This document shows, piece by piece, positions 9,864-17,835 of a stretch of 48,077 bases of DNA. The number at the start of each line of letters is the position of its first letter. Within the stretch, counting starts at the first letter, position 1. Below the pieces are notes generated by a model. That model was not told the origin of the DNA, did not search any database, and saw only the letters and a list, made by a program, of their open reading frames with translations. The DNA is from Streptomyces sporangiiformans (GTDB lineage: Bacteria > Actinomycetota > Actinomycetes > Streptomycetales > Streptomycetaceae). The stretch spans positions 1 to 48,077 of the forward strand of contig NZ_VCHX02000112.1 of the NCBI RefSeq assembly GCF_005768555.2, written 5' to 3'. The position numbers and the translations under genes were made by a program.

Positions 9864-11551
9864 GCCTGCTCCTTGGCCGCGAACCGGTCGCGCATCACTC
9901 GTTTGAGAACCTTGCCGGTGGCGCCCTTGGCCACGTCGTCGGGCTTCATCCGCAGGGCCCGGGCCACCGGGGGGAATCCGGCACCCGCCAGGGCGGCGTT
10001 GACGCGTCGGGTCCATGCCTCGTCGCCGTCGCCGTCACCGTCGCCGTCGCCGCTCTCCTCGTCGGCGAGCTGCAACAGCGCGTACGCCTCGGCTTCCCCG
10101 TCGCCGTCCCAGTCCGCCCGTACGCCCTCCGCGGCGACCCCCACGAGGGTGCAGTCGGCCAGTTCGGGCAGCTCCCGCAGCAGCAGTTCTTCGGTACGGG
10201 TGCTGAACAGGATCCCGTCGCGGGTCCGGATGGCGTCCGGCGCGCGGTCGAGGTGGTAGAAGTTGCCCTGCTCGTCCTGGTGGGCGAGGTCCCCGGTGAG
10301 CCAGTAGCCGCCCAGCCGCAGACGGTGGAAGGTCAGCGAGTCGTTCCAGTAACCGGGGGTGAGCGTCGGCGACTTCAGCCCCAGGCGGCCGATCTCGCCG
10401 GGCGGCAGCGGGGTGCCGTCCTCGGAGAGCACGGCGGCCTCGGCGAAGCTGATCGGCTTGCCGATGCAGCGCGAGTAGGCCGAGGTGTCCTTGGTGTGCC
10501 GGTTGTGGAAGACCGAGTAGCCGGCTTCCGAGGAGCCGAGCCCGTCCACGAAGACGGAGCCCTCGACCCGTCTGCGGCGCAGGTCACCGCCGTCCCTGGC
10601 GATCTCCTCGTGACCGCCGTGCCGCACCAGGGCCCGGATGTGCGCCTCGTGCGCGGCGTCACCGGTGTTGAACCACACCTGCACGCTGGACAGGTCACGG
10701 GCCGCCAGGTCCTCGGCTGCCATCTCGCCGAAGGTGGAGGCGAAGGCCAGCACCGTGGTGGGCCGGTACTCCTCGATGGCGTCGAGCACATCGGTGCCGC
10801 GCCGGCTGGAGAGCAGCTTGATGTCCGCGCGCAGCAGCAGGCAGTACAGCAGCGTCGCCACGGCCGCGTTGTGCGCGCCCGGCAGGCCCACCAGCGTGCG
10901 CTCCATGTCGGCGCCGGTGGAGTAGCGGAGCCGGTGCAGCTGCGCGTACATCAGCGTCCGGTGGGTGTGCGGCACCCCCTTGGGCATGCCGGTCGTGCCG
11001 GAGGAGTGGGAGATGATCACCGGGTCGGTCGGGTCGTGCCGGTACGGGTACGCCTTCGGCAGCAGCTCGCGGTGCTCGGGCCGGATCTCGGCCGCGGTCA
11101 CACAGAAGCCGAGCCCCGACTCCTCCCCGGACAGCACCTCGTGGTGCTCCCGGTCGGTGAAGGCGCCCACCGCACCCTGTCTGCGTACGTACTCCCGGGC
11201 GATCTCCGGGGACAGGTTGCCGTTGACGAACGACGGGATGGCACCGAGGGCCGTGAGCGCCAGGAAGTTCACCGCGAATTCGGCGCTGGAGTGGCTGTGC
11301 ACCGCGACCGGGTCGCGGGGCCCCACACCCTGGGCGGCGTACCAGCCCGCGTATGTCTCCACCACCTCGTGCAGCCGGCCCAGCGTCAGCGTCTCGGGGC
11401 GGCTGCCGTCGGGTGCCTGCCAACTGCCGTCCGTCCGCAGCACGGGCTCGTCGAGCGGGCGGCCGTATTCCTTCAGGCGGTGCAGGACGTTGCCGGCGCC
11501 GAGTTCGGTGTCGGAGCAGATCCGCGCCCGCTCCTGCCTACTGATGAGCAT
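9860..11551 (-). CDS. ANL-superfamily AMP-forming ligase 2
   Basis: A 563-residue adenylate-forming enzyme. The phosphate loop reads SHSSGTTGMPKGV near residue 180. The acceptor/hinge region contains GYWLTGDLAH, and the C-terminal catalytic Lys lies in KGATGKVLKRVM. An Asp-Gly repeat (GDGDGDGDGDE) forms a linker shortly before the C-terminal end, where the DNA repeats a GTCGCC/CCGTCG unit. Its start overlaps the preceding gene by 14 bp. It could activate a fatty or aromatic acid. In ava/cma-type clusters a similarly annotated enzyme is an ATP-dependent diazotase, so that role is a candidate here. Substrate and reaction are unproven. Confidence 0.85.
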   Translation of the reverse strand: MLISRQERARICSDTELGAGNVLHRLKEYGRPLDEPVLRTDGSWQAPDGSRPETLTLGRLHEVVETYAGWYAAQGVGPRDPVAVHSHSSAEFAVNFLALTALGAIPSFVNGNLSPEIAREYVRRQGAVGAFTDREHHEVLSGEESGLGFCVTAAEIRPEHRELLPKAYPYRHDPTDPVIISHSSGTTGMPKGVPHTHRTLMYAQLHRLRYSTGADMERTLVGLPGAHNAAVATLLYCLLLRADIKLLSSRRGTDVLDAIEEYRPTTVLAFASTFGEMAAEDLAARDLSSVQVWFNTGDAAHEAHIRALVRHGGHEEIARDGGDLRRRRVEGSVFVDGLGSSEAGYSVFHNRHTKDTSAYSRCIGKPISFAEAAVLSEDGTPLPPGEIGRLGLKSPTLTPGYWNDSLTFHRLRLGGYWLTGDLAHQDEQGNFYHLDRAPDAIRTRDGILFSTRTEELLLRELPELADCTLVGVAAEGVRADWDGDGEAEAYALLQLADEESGDGDGDGDGDEAWTRRVNAALAGAGFPPVARALRMKPDDVAKGATGKVLKRVMRDRFAAKEQA

Positions 11552-12437
11552 GGGTCTCCGTCTCGTTCCTTCCGGCGTGCGCGTCCGTCGGCGCCCGCAG
11601 CGGAGCTTGAGCTTCGGTGTCGGTGCTGAGGACGAAAGCGGCGGGGCCGCGCCGCGCGTCCGGCTCGGTCACCAGGAGGTGGCTGCCACCGTCCCGAAGC
11701 AGCCGCCGGTGGGCGGCGGCCAGGTCGAACAGGCCCTGGATGCTTCCCGGACGCGACTGGTCGGACTCCGGTGCTTCGGCTCGCCGGTCGGACACCGGCG
11801 CTTCGGCCGAACGCACGGACACCGGTGTCTCCGTGCCGGGACGGCCGAGCAGTACCGCCGCCGCCAGGCCCGAGGCCGGCGGGAGGGGCGGGGCGGGGCG
11901 GTCGCTGCCGGCGGCCAGTTCCCGGTGCGCGGCGGCCACCCTCTCGCCGCCGCCCAGTTCCACGCCCAGCACCAGGACCCGGTCCAGCTCCGGGTCCTCA
12001 AGGAGCAGATCCACCATGGCCAGCAGCTCGGTCACCGGGTCGTCGAGCGTGGAGAGGCTGAACATCTGCCCGGTGACGGAGAACTCCCGGCTCACATAGC
12101 CCAGTACGGAGTTGGCGGTGGCCTGCATGAACAGCAGCGGGTTGTGGACCTGCCCGGAGACCACGCGCGCGCTGGCCAGATCCGCGGTGGTGGTGTCCCC
12201 CATCAGACTGGCCAGCGCCACGGCGGTACGGGAGCCGTCCCCGGGCCGTTCGGTCAGGCACTGCCTGCTGACCTCGTACGCCAGCGGGCTGAAGGCCGAC
12301 TCCACGAAGCCGGGCAGCCTCGGCAGCGGGATGTCCTCGTCCCGCCCGGTGCCGTGGGTCGCCGTGGCGGTCGCGAGGATGCCGAGGGGCGAGCGGAGTA
12401 CCGGCTTCTCGGTCTTCTCCAACTTCTCGGTGGTCAC
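11538..12437 (-). CDS. Reduced ketosynthase-like / chain-length-factor-like protein
   Basis: A 299-residue protein that resembles the N-terminal half of a beta-ketoacyl synthase (Ketoacyl-synt_2-like). Features include LGDTTTADLASARVVSGQ-type sequence, NPLLFMQATANSVLGYVSRE and FSLSTLDDPVTELLAMVDLL. No Cys-His-His triad is present. It is shorter than a full chain-length factor (about 400). Being translationally coupled (GTGA at 12434-12437) to the ketosynthase gene, it probably forms the non-catalytic partner of a KS heterodimer. Residues 200-235 are an Ala/Pro/Ser-rich low-complexity linker with a repeated EAPVSD-like unit. The subunit role is inferred from gene order. Confidence 0.7.
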   Translation of the reverse strand: MTTEKLEKTEKPVLRSPLGILATATATHGTGRDEDIPLPRLPGFVESAFSPLAYEVSRQCLTERPGDGSRTAVALASLMGDTTTADLASARVVSGQVHNPLLFMQATANSVLGYVSREFSVTGQMFSLSTLDDPVTELLAMVDLLLEDPELDRVLVLGVELGGGERVAAAHRELAAGSDRPAPPLPPASGLAAAVLLGRPGTETPVSVRSAEAPVSDRRAEAPESDQSRPGSIQGLFDLAAAHRRLLRDGGSHLLVTEPDARRGPAAFVLSTDTEAQAPLRAPTDAHAGRNETETHAHQ

Positions 12438-13687
12438 GGCCGCTCCAGGACGAGTGCGGTATTGGCGCCCCCGAAGGCGGCGTTGATGGTGAGGGCCCGG
12501 CGCAGGTCGGCCTCACGTGGCTGGTTGGGCACGTAGTCCAGGTCGCACTCCGGGTCCGGCCGGCCGAATCCGGCCGTCGGCGGCAGTACGCCGTCCATCA
12601 GGGCCAGCATCGTGATCACGAACTCCACCACTCCCGCCGCCTCCAGGAGGTGGCCGGTGGTGCTCTTGGTGGAGCTGACCGGTATCGATTCGGCCCGCTC
12701 CGGGAACGCGGCCCGCAGCCCGCGGGTCTCGGCCCCGTCGTTGTACTTGGTGCCGGTCCCGTGGGCGTTGACATAGCCGAGGGCCGCCCCGTCCGGGTCC
12801 CCGGCGAGCCGCATCGCCTGCCGCGCCGCGCGTGCCAGCCCGACGCCCTCCGGGTGCGGCTGGGCGATGTGGTACGCGTCCGTGGCCGCGCCCCAGCCCA
12901 CCACGGTCACCAGCGGCCGGGCACCGCGGCGCCGGGCGTGCTCGGCGGACTCCAGCACGACCGCCGCGACCCCGTCGCCGAGCAGCAGTCCGCTGCGGTC
13001 GGCGCTGAACGGGCGCACCATGCCGTCGCGTGACAGCGCCCGGCCGGAGTCGAACTTGCCGAACGTCTCCTCCTCCACCAGGTACCCGCCCGCGCAGACC
13101 GCCGCGTCGATCCTGCCGGAGGAGATCAGCCGGCAGGCGTGGATGATCGCGGCGGCGGAGGCGACACAGGCGTTGGTGAAGGTGAGCCGCGGCCCGGTCA
13201 GCCCGAGCCGCCCGGCCAGCAGCTCGGTGAGCCGCGCGGGTACGGCGTCCGCGGTCCGCGCGGGCACGGCGTCGGCGGGCCGCTCCGCCGCCGAGTCCGC
13301 TGCCGTGCCTGTTGCCGTGCCTGTTGCGTCCGCCGTGTCGGCGGCCCGCCAGTGGCGGGTGATGCTGGTGCTGTCGCCCGCTATGCCGAGCAGGACCGCC
13401 GTACCGCCGCCCGCCGTACCGCCGCCCTTCGTGTCCGAGGGCAGGCCGGCCATGTCGACGGCTTCCGCCCCGCACTGCGCGAGCGCGTGGCGCAGCGCCC
13501 AGTCCTCGACCGCGTCGGGCCCGTCTGGAGCGGCGGCCGCCATCGGCGTACGGTACGGGCCGGTGTCGAACCTCGTGGTGGCCGTGAACGAGGGGGTTCC
13601 GGTGAAGACCCCGCGCCGAAGGGCCCCGGCGCCCGTGCCGAAAGCGGTGCGTACACCGAATCCGGTCACCGTCACCTCACCGCTCAT
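12434..13687 (-). CDS. Beta-ketoacyl-ACP synthase (KSalpha/FabF-like)
   Basis: A 417-residue condensing enzyme that extends an acyl-ACP with malonyl-ACP. The nucleophile is Cys174 in LTFTNACVASAAAI. The two catalytic histidines lie in VNAHGTGTKYND and STKSTTGHLLEAAG. Residues 117-152 hold an Ala/Thr/Gly/Pro-rich insertion made of short DNA repeats, which is unusual for KS enzymes but sits before the active site. The gene overlaps the upstream ACP gene by 11 bp and the downstream partner by 4 bp. With that partner, two ACPs and the FabG-like enzyme, it forms a minimal type II PKS, likely using an aromatic starter. Confidence 0.93.
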   Translation of the reverse strand: MSGEVTVTGFGVRTAFGTGAGALRRGVFTGTPSFTATTRFDTGPYRTPMAAAAPDGPDAVEDWALRHALAQCGAEAVDMAGLPSDTKGGGTAGGGTAVLLGIAGDSTSITRHWRAADTADATGTATGTAADSAAERPADAVPARTADAVPARLTELLAGRLGLTGPRLTFTNACVASAAAIIHACRLISSGRIDAAVCAGGYLVEEETFGKFDSGRALSRDGMVRPFSADRSGLLLGDGVAAVVLESAEHARRRGARPLVTVVGWGAATDAYHIAQPHPEGVGLARAARQAMRLAGDPDGAALGYVNAHGTGTKYNDGAETRGLRAAFPERAESIPVSSTKSTTGHLLEAAGVVEFVITMLALMDGVLPPTAGFGRPDPECDLDYVPNQPREADLRRALTINAAFGGANTALVLERP

Positions 13688-13997
13688 TGCCGGGGCCCCC
13701 TTCCGCCCGGTCCGCCTGGGCGGCGCGCAGGAACTCGGTGAGCCGCCGGAGCGAGGTCAGCCCGGCGATGTCCTCGTCGGTGGGCTCCACGACCAGGCCG
13801 TGGCGCTCTTCCAGCGTGTGCAGCAGCCACACCAACCCGAGGGAGTCCAGCACCAGTTCGGCGTCCTCGCCGAGGTCGTCGGGCACCCCCGGGAAGATCT
13901 TGCGGTCCGACAGCAGCTCGCGCACGGTGTCGGTGGTGAGGGGTGACGGTGCGGGAGTACGGCCGGCCTTGTCGCTCGCTGTGGCTCCCGTGCTCAT
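13677..13997 (-). CDS. Acyl carrier protein 2
   Basis: A 106-residue carrier protein. The phosphopantetheine attachment site is Ser52 in LVLDSLGLVWLL, followed by the helix III region of the fold. An approximately 18-residue Ala/Pro/Ser-rich N-terminal extension precedes the fold. Its ATG overlaps the stop of ACP 1 (13994-13997) and its 3' end overlaps the ketosynthase start, so stoichiometric translation is likely. Two carriers suggest a division between starter loading and chain extension. Which does which is not visible. Confidence 0.88.
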   Translation of the reverse strand: MSTGATASDKAGRTPAPSPLTTDTVRELLSDRKIFPGVPDDLGEDAELVLDSLGLVWLLHTLEERHGLVVEPTDEDIAGLTSLRRLTEFLRAAQADRAEGGPGNER

Positions 13998-14269
13998 GCC
14001 TTCGCACCGCGCCGGACCACCTCGGCGACGAGTCCGCCGAGGGTCAGGGAGGCCAGGGGCTCGATGTCGGTGTCCGGTATCTCCACGCCGAACCGTGTCT
14101 CCAGCCGCAGGGCGAGCTCGATCAGGCTCAGTGAGTCCAGCTCCAGCCCGCTGACGGTCACCGGGCTCTCGTCCGTGATGCCGTCACGGCTCATCAGGAT
14201 GTTCATCTCGTCGATGACCGTGGTCAGGACGAACTCGCGAATCTCGTCTTCCAGGGTTGACGTACTCAT
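13994..14269 (-). CDS. Acyl carrier protein 1
   Basis: A 91-residue acyl carrier protein with the attachment Ser46 in GLELDSLSLIELAL and acidic helices typical of the fold (RFGVEIPDTDIEPLASLTLG). AGGAG lies 10 nt before the ATG. It is the first gene after an 85-bp intercistronic gap, the only sizeable break in the front half of the operon. It probably holds the aromatic starter or the growing chain during type II polyketide synthesis. Confidence 0.92.
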   Translation of the reverse strand: MSTSTLEDEIREFVLTTVIDEMNILMSRDGITDESPVTVSGLELDSLSLIELALRLETRFGVEIPDTDIEPLASLTLGGLVAEVVRRGAKA

Positions 14270-14299
14270 GAAAAGAAATCTCCTGTGAAAGGGGCATGC

Positions 14300-14337
14300 G
14301 AAGGGGAGAGGAGAAGGGAGGGGGAAGGGAGGGGAGG
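14300..14337 (+). other. Homopurine tract with G-quadruplex motif in intercistronic gap
   Basis: All 38 bases are A or G. Four G-tracts separated by 1-2 nt (GGGAGGGGGAAGGGAGGGG) match the canonical quadruplex pattern. The G-rich strand is the template strand for the leftward operon. The tract separates ligase 1 from ACP 1 and could slow polymerase or mark a processing point. The effect is inferred. Confidence 0.7.
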
Positions 14338-14354
14338 TGGACCGTCCGTCCGGG

Positions 14355-15764
14355 CTACCGACCGCCCGTCGCGGCCGCTTGCACCGCGGCCGCCCGCGTC
14401 GCCGCCGCCCGCAGCGGGGCCGCCTGGCGCAGCAGCTTCCCGTTGGACGTGCGGGGCAGGGACTCCATCAGCCGGATCACCCGCGGCAGCTTGTAGTCGG
14501 CCAGCCGCTCCCGGCACCAGCGCAGCAGCTCCTCGGCGGACGGGCTCTCGCCCTCGGCGGCCACCACGACATACGCCTCGGTCACGTCCTCGTGGACCAG
14601 GACCGACTGCTCGACCGCGGGGTGCTCGCGCAGCACGTTCTCGACCTCGGTGAGATCCACCTTGAGGCCGCCGATCACGACGAGGGAGTCGGCGCGGCCG
14701 TGCACCCGGACCGCCCCGGTGTCGTCCACCGTGGCCCGGTCCCGGGTGTGCAGCCAGCCGTCCGCGTACTGGGTGCCGCCCGAGTCGAAGAGATACGGCG
14801 ACTCCTCCAGCGCGACATCCAGTTCGCCCTTGTGCTCCCGTACGACCACTCCCGGTGCGGCCCGGCCGACCGACGGACGGAGCGTGCCGCCGGCGTCCAT
14901 GGCGACCACACCGGTCTCCGTGGTCCCGTAGGACTCGCCGACCGGTACGCCGTACCGTTCGGCGAACCGCGCCGCGACATCCGGGGGCATCAGCTCGCCG
15001 CCCGACACCGCGACCCGCAGCTCGGGCAGGTCGGGGGGATCGATGGCGGCGGCGAGCAGTTCGTAGTGCATCGGCACCCCGAACAGGGCGGTGATCCGGT
15101 GGTCCACCGCCGTCCGCAGAATGTCGCGGGCGGAGACCCGGGGCGCGAAGACCACGGAGACACCGGCCGCCAGCGAGTGCAGCAGCCCGCCGATCAGACC
15201 GAAGCTGTGCGCCGTCGAACTGAGCAGCAGTACGCGGTCGCCCTCGCCGGGCATGCCGGGGATCCGGGTGAACCGCTCCACCTCGGCGGCGAGCGACCGG
15301 GCGGTCCTGCCGATCACCTTCGGCCGCCCCGTGGAGCCCGAGCTGAACTGGACCAGCCGGTGGTCGGTGGTGGCCGGGGCGCCGGTTCTGCGGCACTCGG
15401 TGACGACCTCGTACTCGGGCTGGAAACCGAACGCCGCCCGGACGTTGGAACCGGCCCGGACCATGAACCGCGGTCGGCAGGAGGCGCAGAGCGCCTCCAC
15501 CTCGGCCGGTTTGAGCCGGAAGTCGAAGAGCATCACCTGGGCGCCGAGCCGCCACAGCGCGAGCAGCACCTCGACCTGGGTGAAGCTGGGCGGAGTGCGC
15601 AGGCCCACCGTGCTGCCCGGGCCGATGCCGAACCCGGCGAACACCTCGGCCTGCTTGCCGACACGCTCCCGCAACTCTCCCCGGGTGATGGTCTCCTGGC
15701 GATGCGTCAGATACGGCAGTCCGTCGTCCCGCCCGTCGAACAGCGCCTGGACCAGGGTGTCCAT
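14355..15764 (-). CDS. Aromatic acid AMP-ligase, starter-unit loading
   Basis: A 469-residue class I adenylate-forming enzyme. It shows the P-loop FSSGSTGRPKVIG near residue 150, SYGTTETGVVAMD (motif A5), the hinge GRADSLVVIGGLKVDLTEVE and the C-terminal catalytic Lys in RTSNGKLLR. It begins one base inside the stop of the GriH-like gene (TGATG at 15764). Position directly after the two 3,4-AHBA genes and before the ACPs suggests it activates 3-amino-4-hydroxybenzoate and loads it on an ACP, as in asukamycin-type and avenalumate-type pathways. The C-terminal tail is Ala-rich. A free CoA-ligase role is the alternative. Confidence 0.88.
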   Translation of the reverse strand: MDTLVQALFDGRDDGLPYLTHRQETITRGELRERVGKQAEVFAGFGIGPGSTVGLRTPPSFTQVEVLLALWRLGAQVMLFDFRLKPAEVEALCASCRPRFMVRAGSNVRAAFGFQPEYEVVTECRRTGAPATTDHRLVQFSSGSTGRPKVIGRTARSLAAEVERFTRIPGMPGEGDRVLLLSSTAHSFGLIGGLLHSLAAGVSVVFAPRVSARDILRTAVDHRITALFGVPMHYELLAAAIDPPDLPELRVAVSGGELMPPDVAARFAERYGVPVGESYGTTETGVVAMDAGGTLRPSVGRAAPGVVVREHKGELDVALEESPYLFDSGGTQYADGWLHTRDRATVDDTGAVRVHGRADSLVVIGGLKVDLTEVENVLREHPAVEQSVLVHEDVTEAYVVVAAEGESPSAEELLRWCRERLADYKLPRVIRLMESLPRTSNGKLLRQAAPLRAAATRAAAVQAAATGGR

Positions 15765-16993
15765 CAGACCTCCTTGCAGAACTCGCCGATCGGCAGGCCC
15801 ACATGGCGCTTGTCCGTGGCCAGATAGCCCAGCAGCTCGTCGCCGGTCTGCAGTTCGGTGACGTTGAGGACCTTTCCGCCCGGGCCGAGCACGCGTACGT
15901 GCCAGTCGTCCTGCACGGTCAGACTGACCAGCTGTCCGTCCTCGGCGTGGGTGCGGATCTCAAGGAGCGGCCGGGACTCGAGTTTCGCCCGGCCGACCAC
16001 GACCCGCCGGGTGCGGCCGTCGGCACCGACCGCCAGCAGGGGGGTTCCGGAGCCGACCTCGCTCAGGTAGCTGGTGCGGTTCTCGGGTCCGAGCGTGTAC
16101 GAGTGCAGGGCACCGGCGTTGACCCGGAAGGGCCGGGTCGGCATGTACGGCAGCGGGTGGGTCTCGCTGCAGCAGAGTATGAACCCGGAGGAGTACGAGC
16201 CGACGAGGATGCCCTCGTCCTCCTCGAAGTGCGAGCAGGTGTCCACGCAGACCCGGTCGCCGAGCCCCACGTGCCGGATGCTCTCCACGGTCAGCGTGGA
16301 CAGCTCCAGTTGGGGGGTGGTCGCTTCCAGCAGCCGGGCGAGCGCGAACACTTCGTCGGCGCTGCGGGGTGCGTACAGGATGCCGTCCGAGCCGCGCTCG
16401 AGCACGTCGAAGACGATGGCCGCCTCTTCCAGGTCCGCGACGACGGTCACCAGCTTGCCCTCGGCGGACTCGGCCGCGGCGAGCACGATCTCCAGAGGGA
16501 TCTTGGTCGGGTCGGCGAAGTGGATGACGGTGTACGGCAGCACCATGGCGCCCCCGTACGACAGCCGCAGGGTGCGGTCGTCCCGTACGTCGATGAAACC
16601 GGCGGCGGGTGTGCCACCGGTGGCACGGTTGTCCGCGGCGAGGGCGTCCAGCTCCTCCTGGGCGGTGAACTTCCGCAGTAGCAGGTCGATTCCGGCTCCG
16701 GACGGGGACTTGGCGCCGGCCGCGGACTTGCCCTCCTTGGCCTCCTTGCTCTCCTTCGTCTCCTTGCCGCCCTGCGCTTCCTTGCTCTCCTTGTCGCCGG
16801 GCTTCTGCGCGGTGTCCGTGGCCGGGCCGCCGGGGGACGGGGCCAGTACCCGGGTGAGGGTCGGAGGCAGTGTCCCGAGCAACTCGGCATCGGTGGCCAG
16901 CACCCCGGCCATCCGGGTGTGGACAGCCGCGTCCACCACCGCCTGGAGCTGCGGCTTGGGGACTTCACGGAGATCGATCCATGCGAATCTCAT
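15764..16993 (-). CDS. griH: 3,4-AHBA synthase GriH-like (DHQ synthase II family)
   Basis: It belongs to the archaeal-type 3-dehydroquinate synthase II family. The actinobacterial member GriH converts the C7 aldol product of GriI to 3-amino-4-hydroxybenzoate. Recognisable stretches are HVGLGDRVCVDTCSHFEEDE, GILVGSYSSGFILCCSETHP and PFRVNAGALHSYTL. Residues about 60-98 are a Lys/Glu-rich low-complexity insert (KESKEAQGGKETKESKEAKE) that is not part of the family core and divides the N-terminal region. The product is 409 residues, somewhat longer than the usual length of about 370. The ATG overlaps the griI-like stop by 4 bp. Confidence 0.93.
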   Translation of the reverse strand: MRFAWIDLREVPKPQLQAVVDAAVHTRMAGVLATDAELLGTLPPTLTRVLAPSPGGPATDTAQKPGDKESKEAQGGKETKESKEAKEGKSAAGAKSPSGAGIDLLLRKFTAQEELDALAADNRATGGTPAAGFIDVRDDRTLRLSYGGAMVLPYTVIHFADPTKIPLEIVLAAAESAEGKLVTVVADLEEAAIVFDVLERGSDGILYAPRSADEVFALARLLEATTPQLELSTLTVESIRHVGLGDRVCVDTCSHFEEDEGILVGSYSSGFILCCSETHPLPYMPTRPFRVNAGALHSYTLGPENRTSYLSEVGSGTPLLAVGADGRTRRVVVGRAKLESRPLLEIRTHAEDGQLVSLTVQDDWHVRVLGPGGKVLNVTELQTGDELLGYLATDKRHVGLPIGEFCKEV

Positions 16994-17835
16994 GCGATAC
17001 CTGCCACGATCGTCGAGTACTGAGCCATGTCATCGGTCATTCCGTTGGAGCTGTTGGAGCTGTTGGTGCTGTTGCCGCTCTTTCCGTGCACGACCTCGGA
17101 GAGCCGGGACACCACCGAGGCGGGTGAGGGGTCCGAGAAGATGCGGCGTCCGATGGCCAGCCCCCCACAGCCGGCGGACATCGCGGCGGTTCCGTACTCG
17201 ATGAGGTCGGAGCCGTCGGGCGGGCCTCCGGCCGCCAGGATGGGGATGGGGCTGTGGGCCACCACCTCGGCCATACGCTCCAGTGGCAGGGCGACGGAGG
17301 TCTTCACCATGTCGGCGCCCAGGTCCGCGGCGACGTTGACCAGGTGCGCGAGGAGGGCGGGATCGTGGGGGTCCTCGATCCGGGGGCCCCGGGGGTAGAC
17401 CATCGCGATCAGCGGCATGCCCCAGGCGTCGCAGGAGCGGGCCACCGCCCCCAGATCGGCGAGCTGTTGCCCCTCGGTGTCCGATCCGATGTTCACATGG
17501 ACGCTGACCGCGTCCGCGCCGAGCCGCAGCGCCTCCTCGACGTCGCCGACGAGCACTTTGGCGTTGACATCGGCGGAGCAGGCGGTGCTGACGCTGAGGT
17601 GCACCACGAGGGCGCAGCTCTTGAGGGTGTCCGGTGCCAGGGCGCGGGCACGTCCCTTGTGGACGATGATCCCGTCGGCCCCGCCGGCCACGAGCGCTCG
17701 CACCAGATCGTCCCACTGGCCGGGCGGGACGATGGGGCCGTCCGAGACGCTGTGGTCGAGTGGCACGAGCAGGTGCCTGTCGTCACCCGCCAATGACAGT
17801 CGTCTCAAACGAAATAGCTTGCCAGTTTTCAGCAT
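16990..17835 (-). CDS. griI: GriI-like aldolase, first step of 3,4-AHBA synthesis
   Basis: A DhnA-type class I aldolase that condenses aspartate semialdehyde with dihydroxyacetone phosphate in the grixazone pathway. The substrate loop PLDHSVSDGP lies near residue 25, and the Schiff-base Lys178 is in GADMVKTSVALP. The 281-residue product starts at 17835 with GGAAGG upstream; earlier in-frame starts would add 46 residues with no family similarity. The last 30 residues include an Asn/Ser tract (NSTNSSNSSN) encoded by a short DNA repeat. It is the first gene of the operon, so the promoter should lie in 17836-18425. Confidence 0.93.
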   Translation of the reverse strand: MLKTGKLFRLRRLSLAGDDRHLLVPLDHSVSDGPIVPPGQWDDLVRALVAGGADGIIVHKGRARALAPDTLKSCALVVHLSVSTACSADVNAKVLVGDVEEALRLGADAVSVHVNIGSDTEGQQLADLGAVARSCDAWGMPLIAMVYPRGPRIEDPHDPALLAHLVNVAADLGADMVKTSVALPLERMAEVVAHSPIPILAAGGPPDGSDLIEYGTAAMSAGCGGLAIGRRIFSDPSPASVVSRLSEVVHGKSGNSTNSSNSSNGMTDDMAQYSTIVAGIA

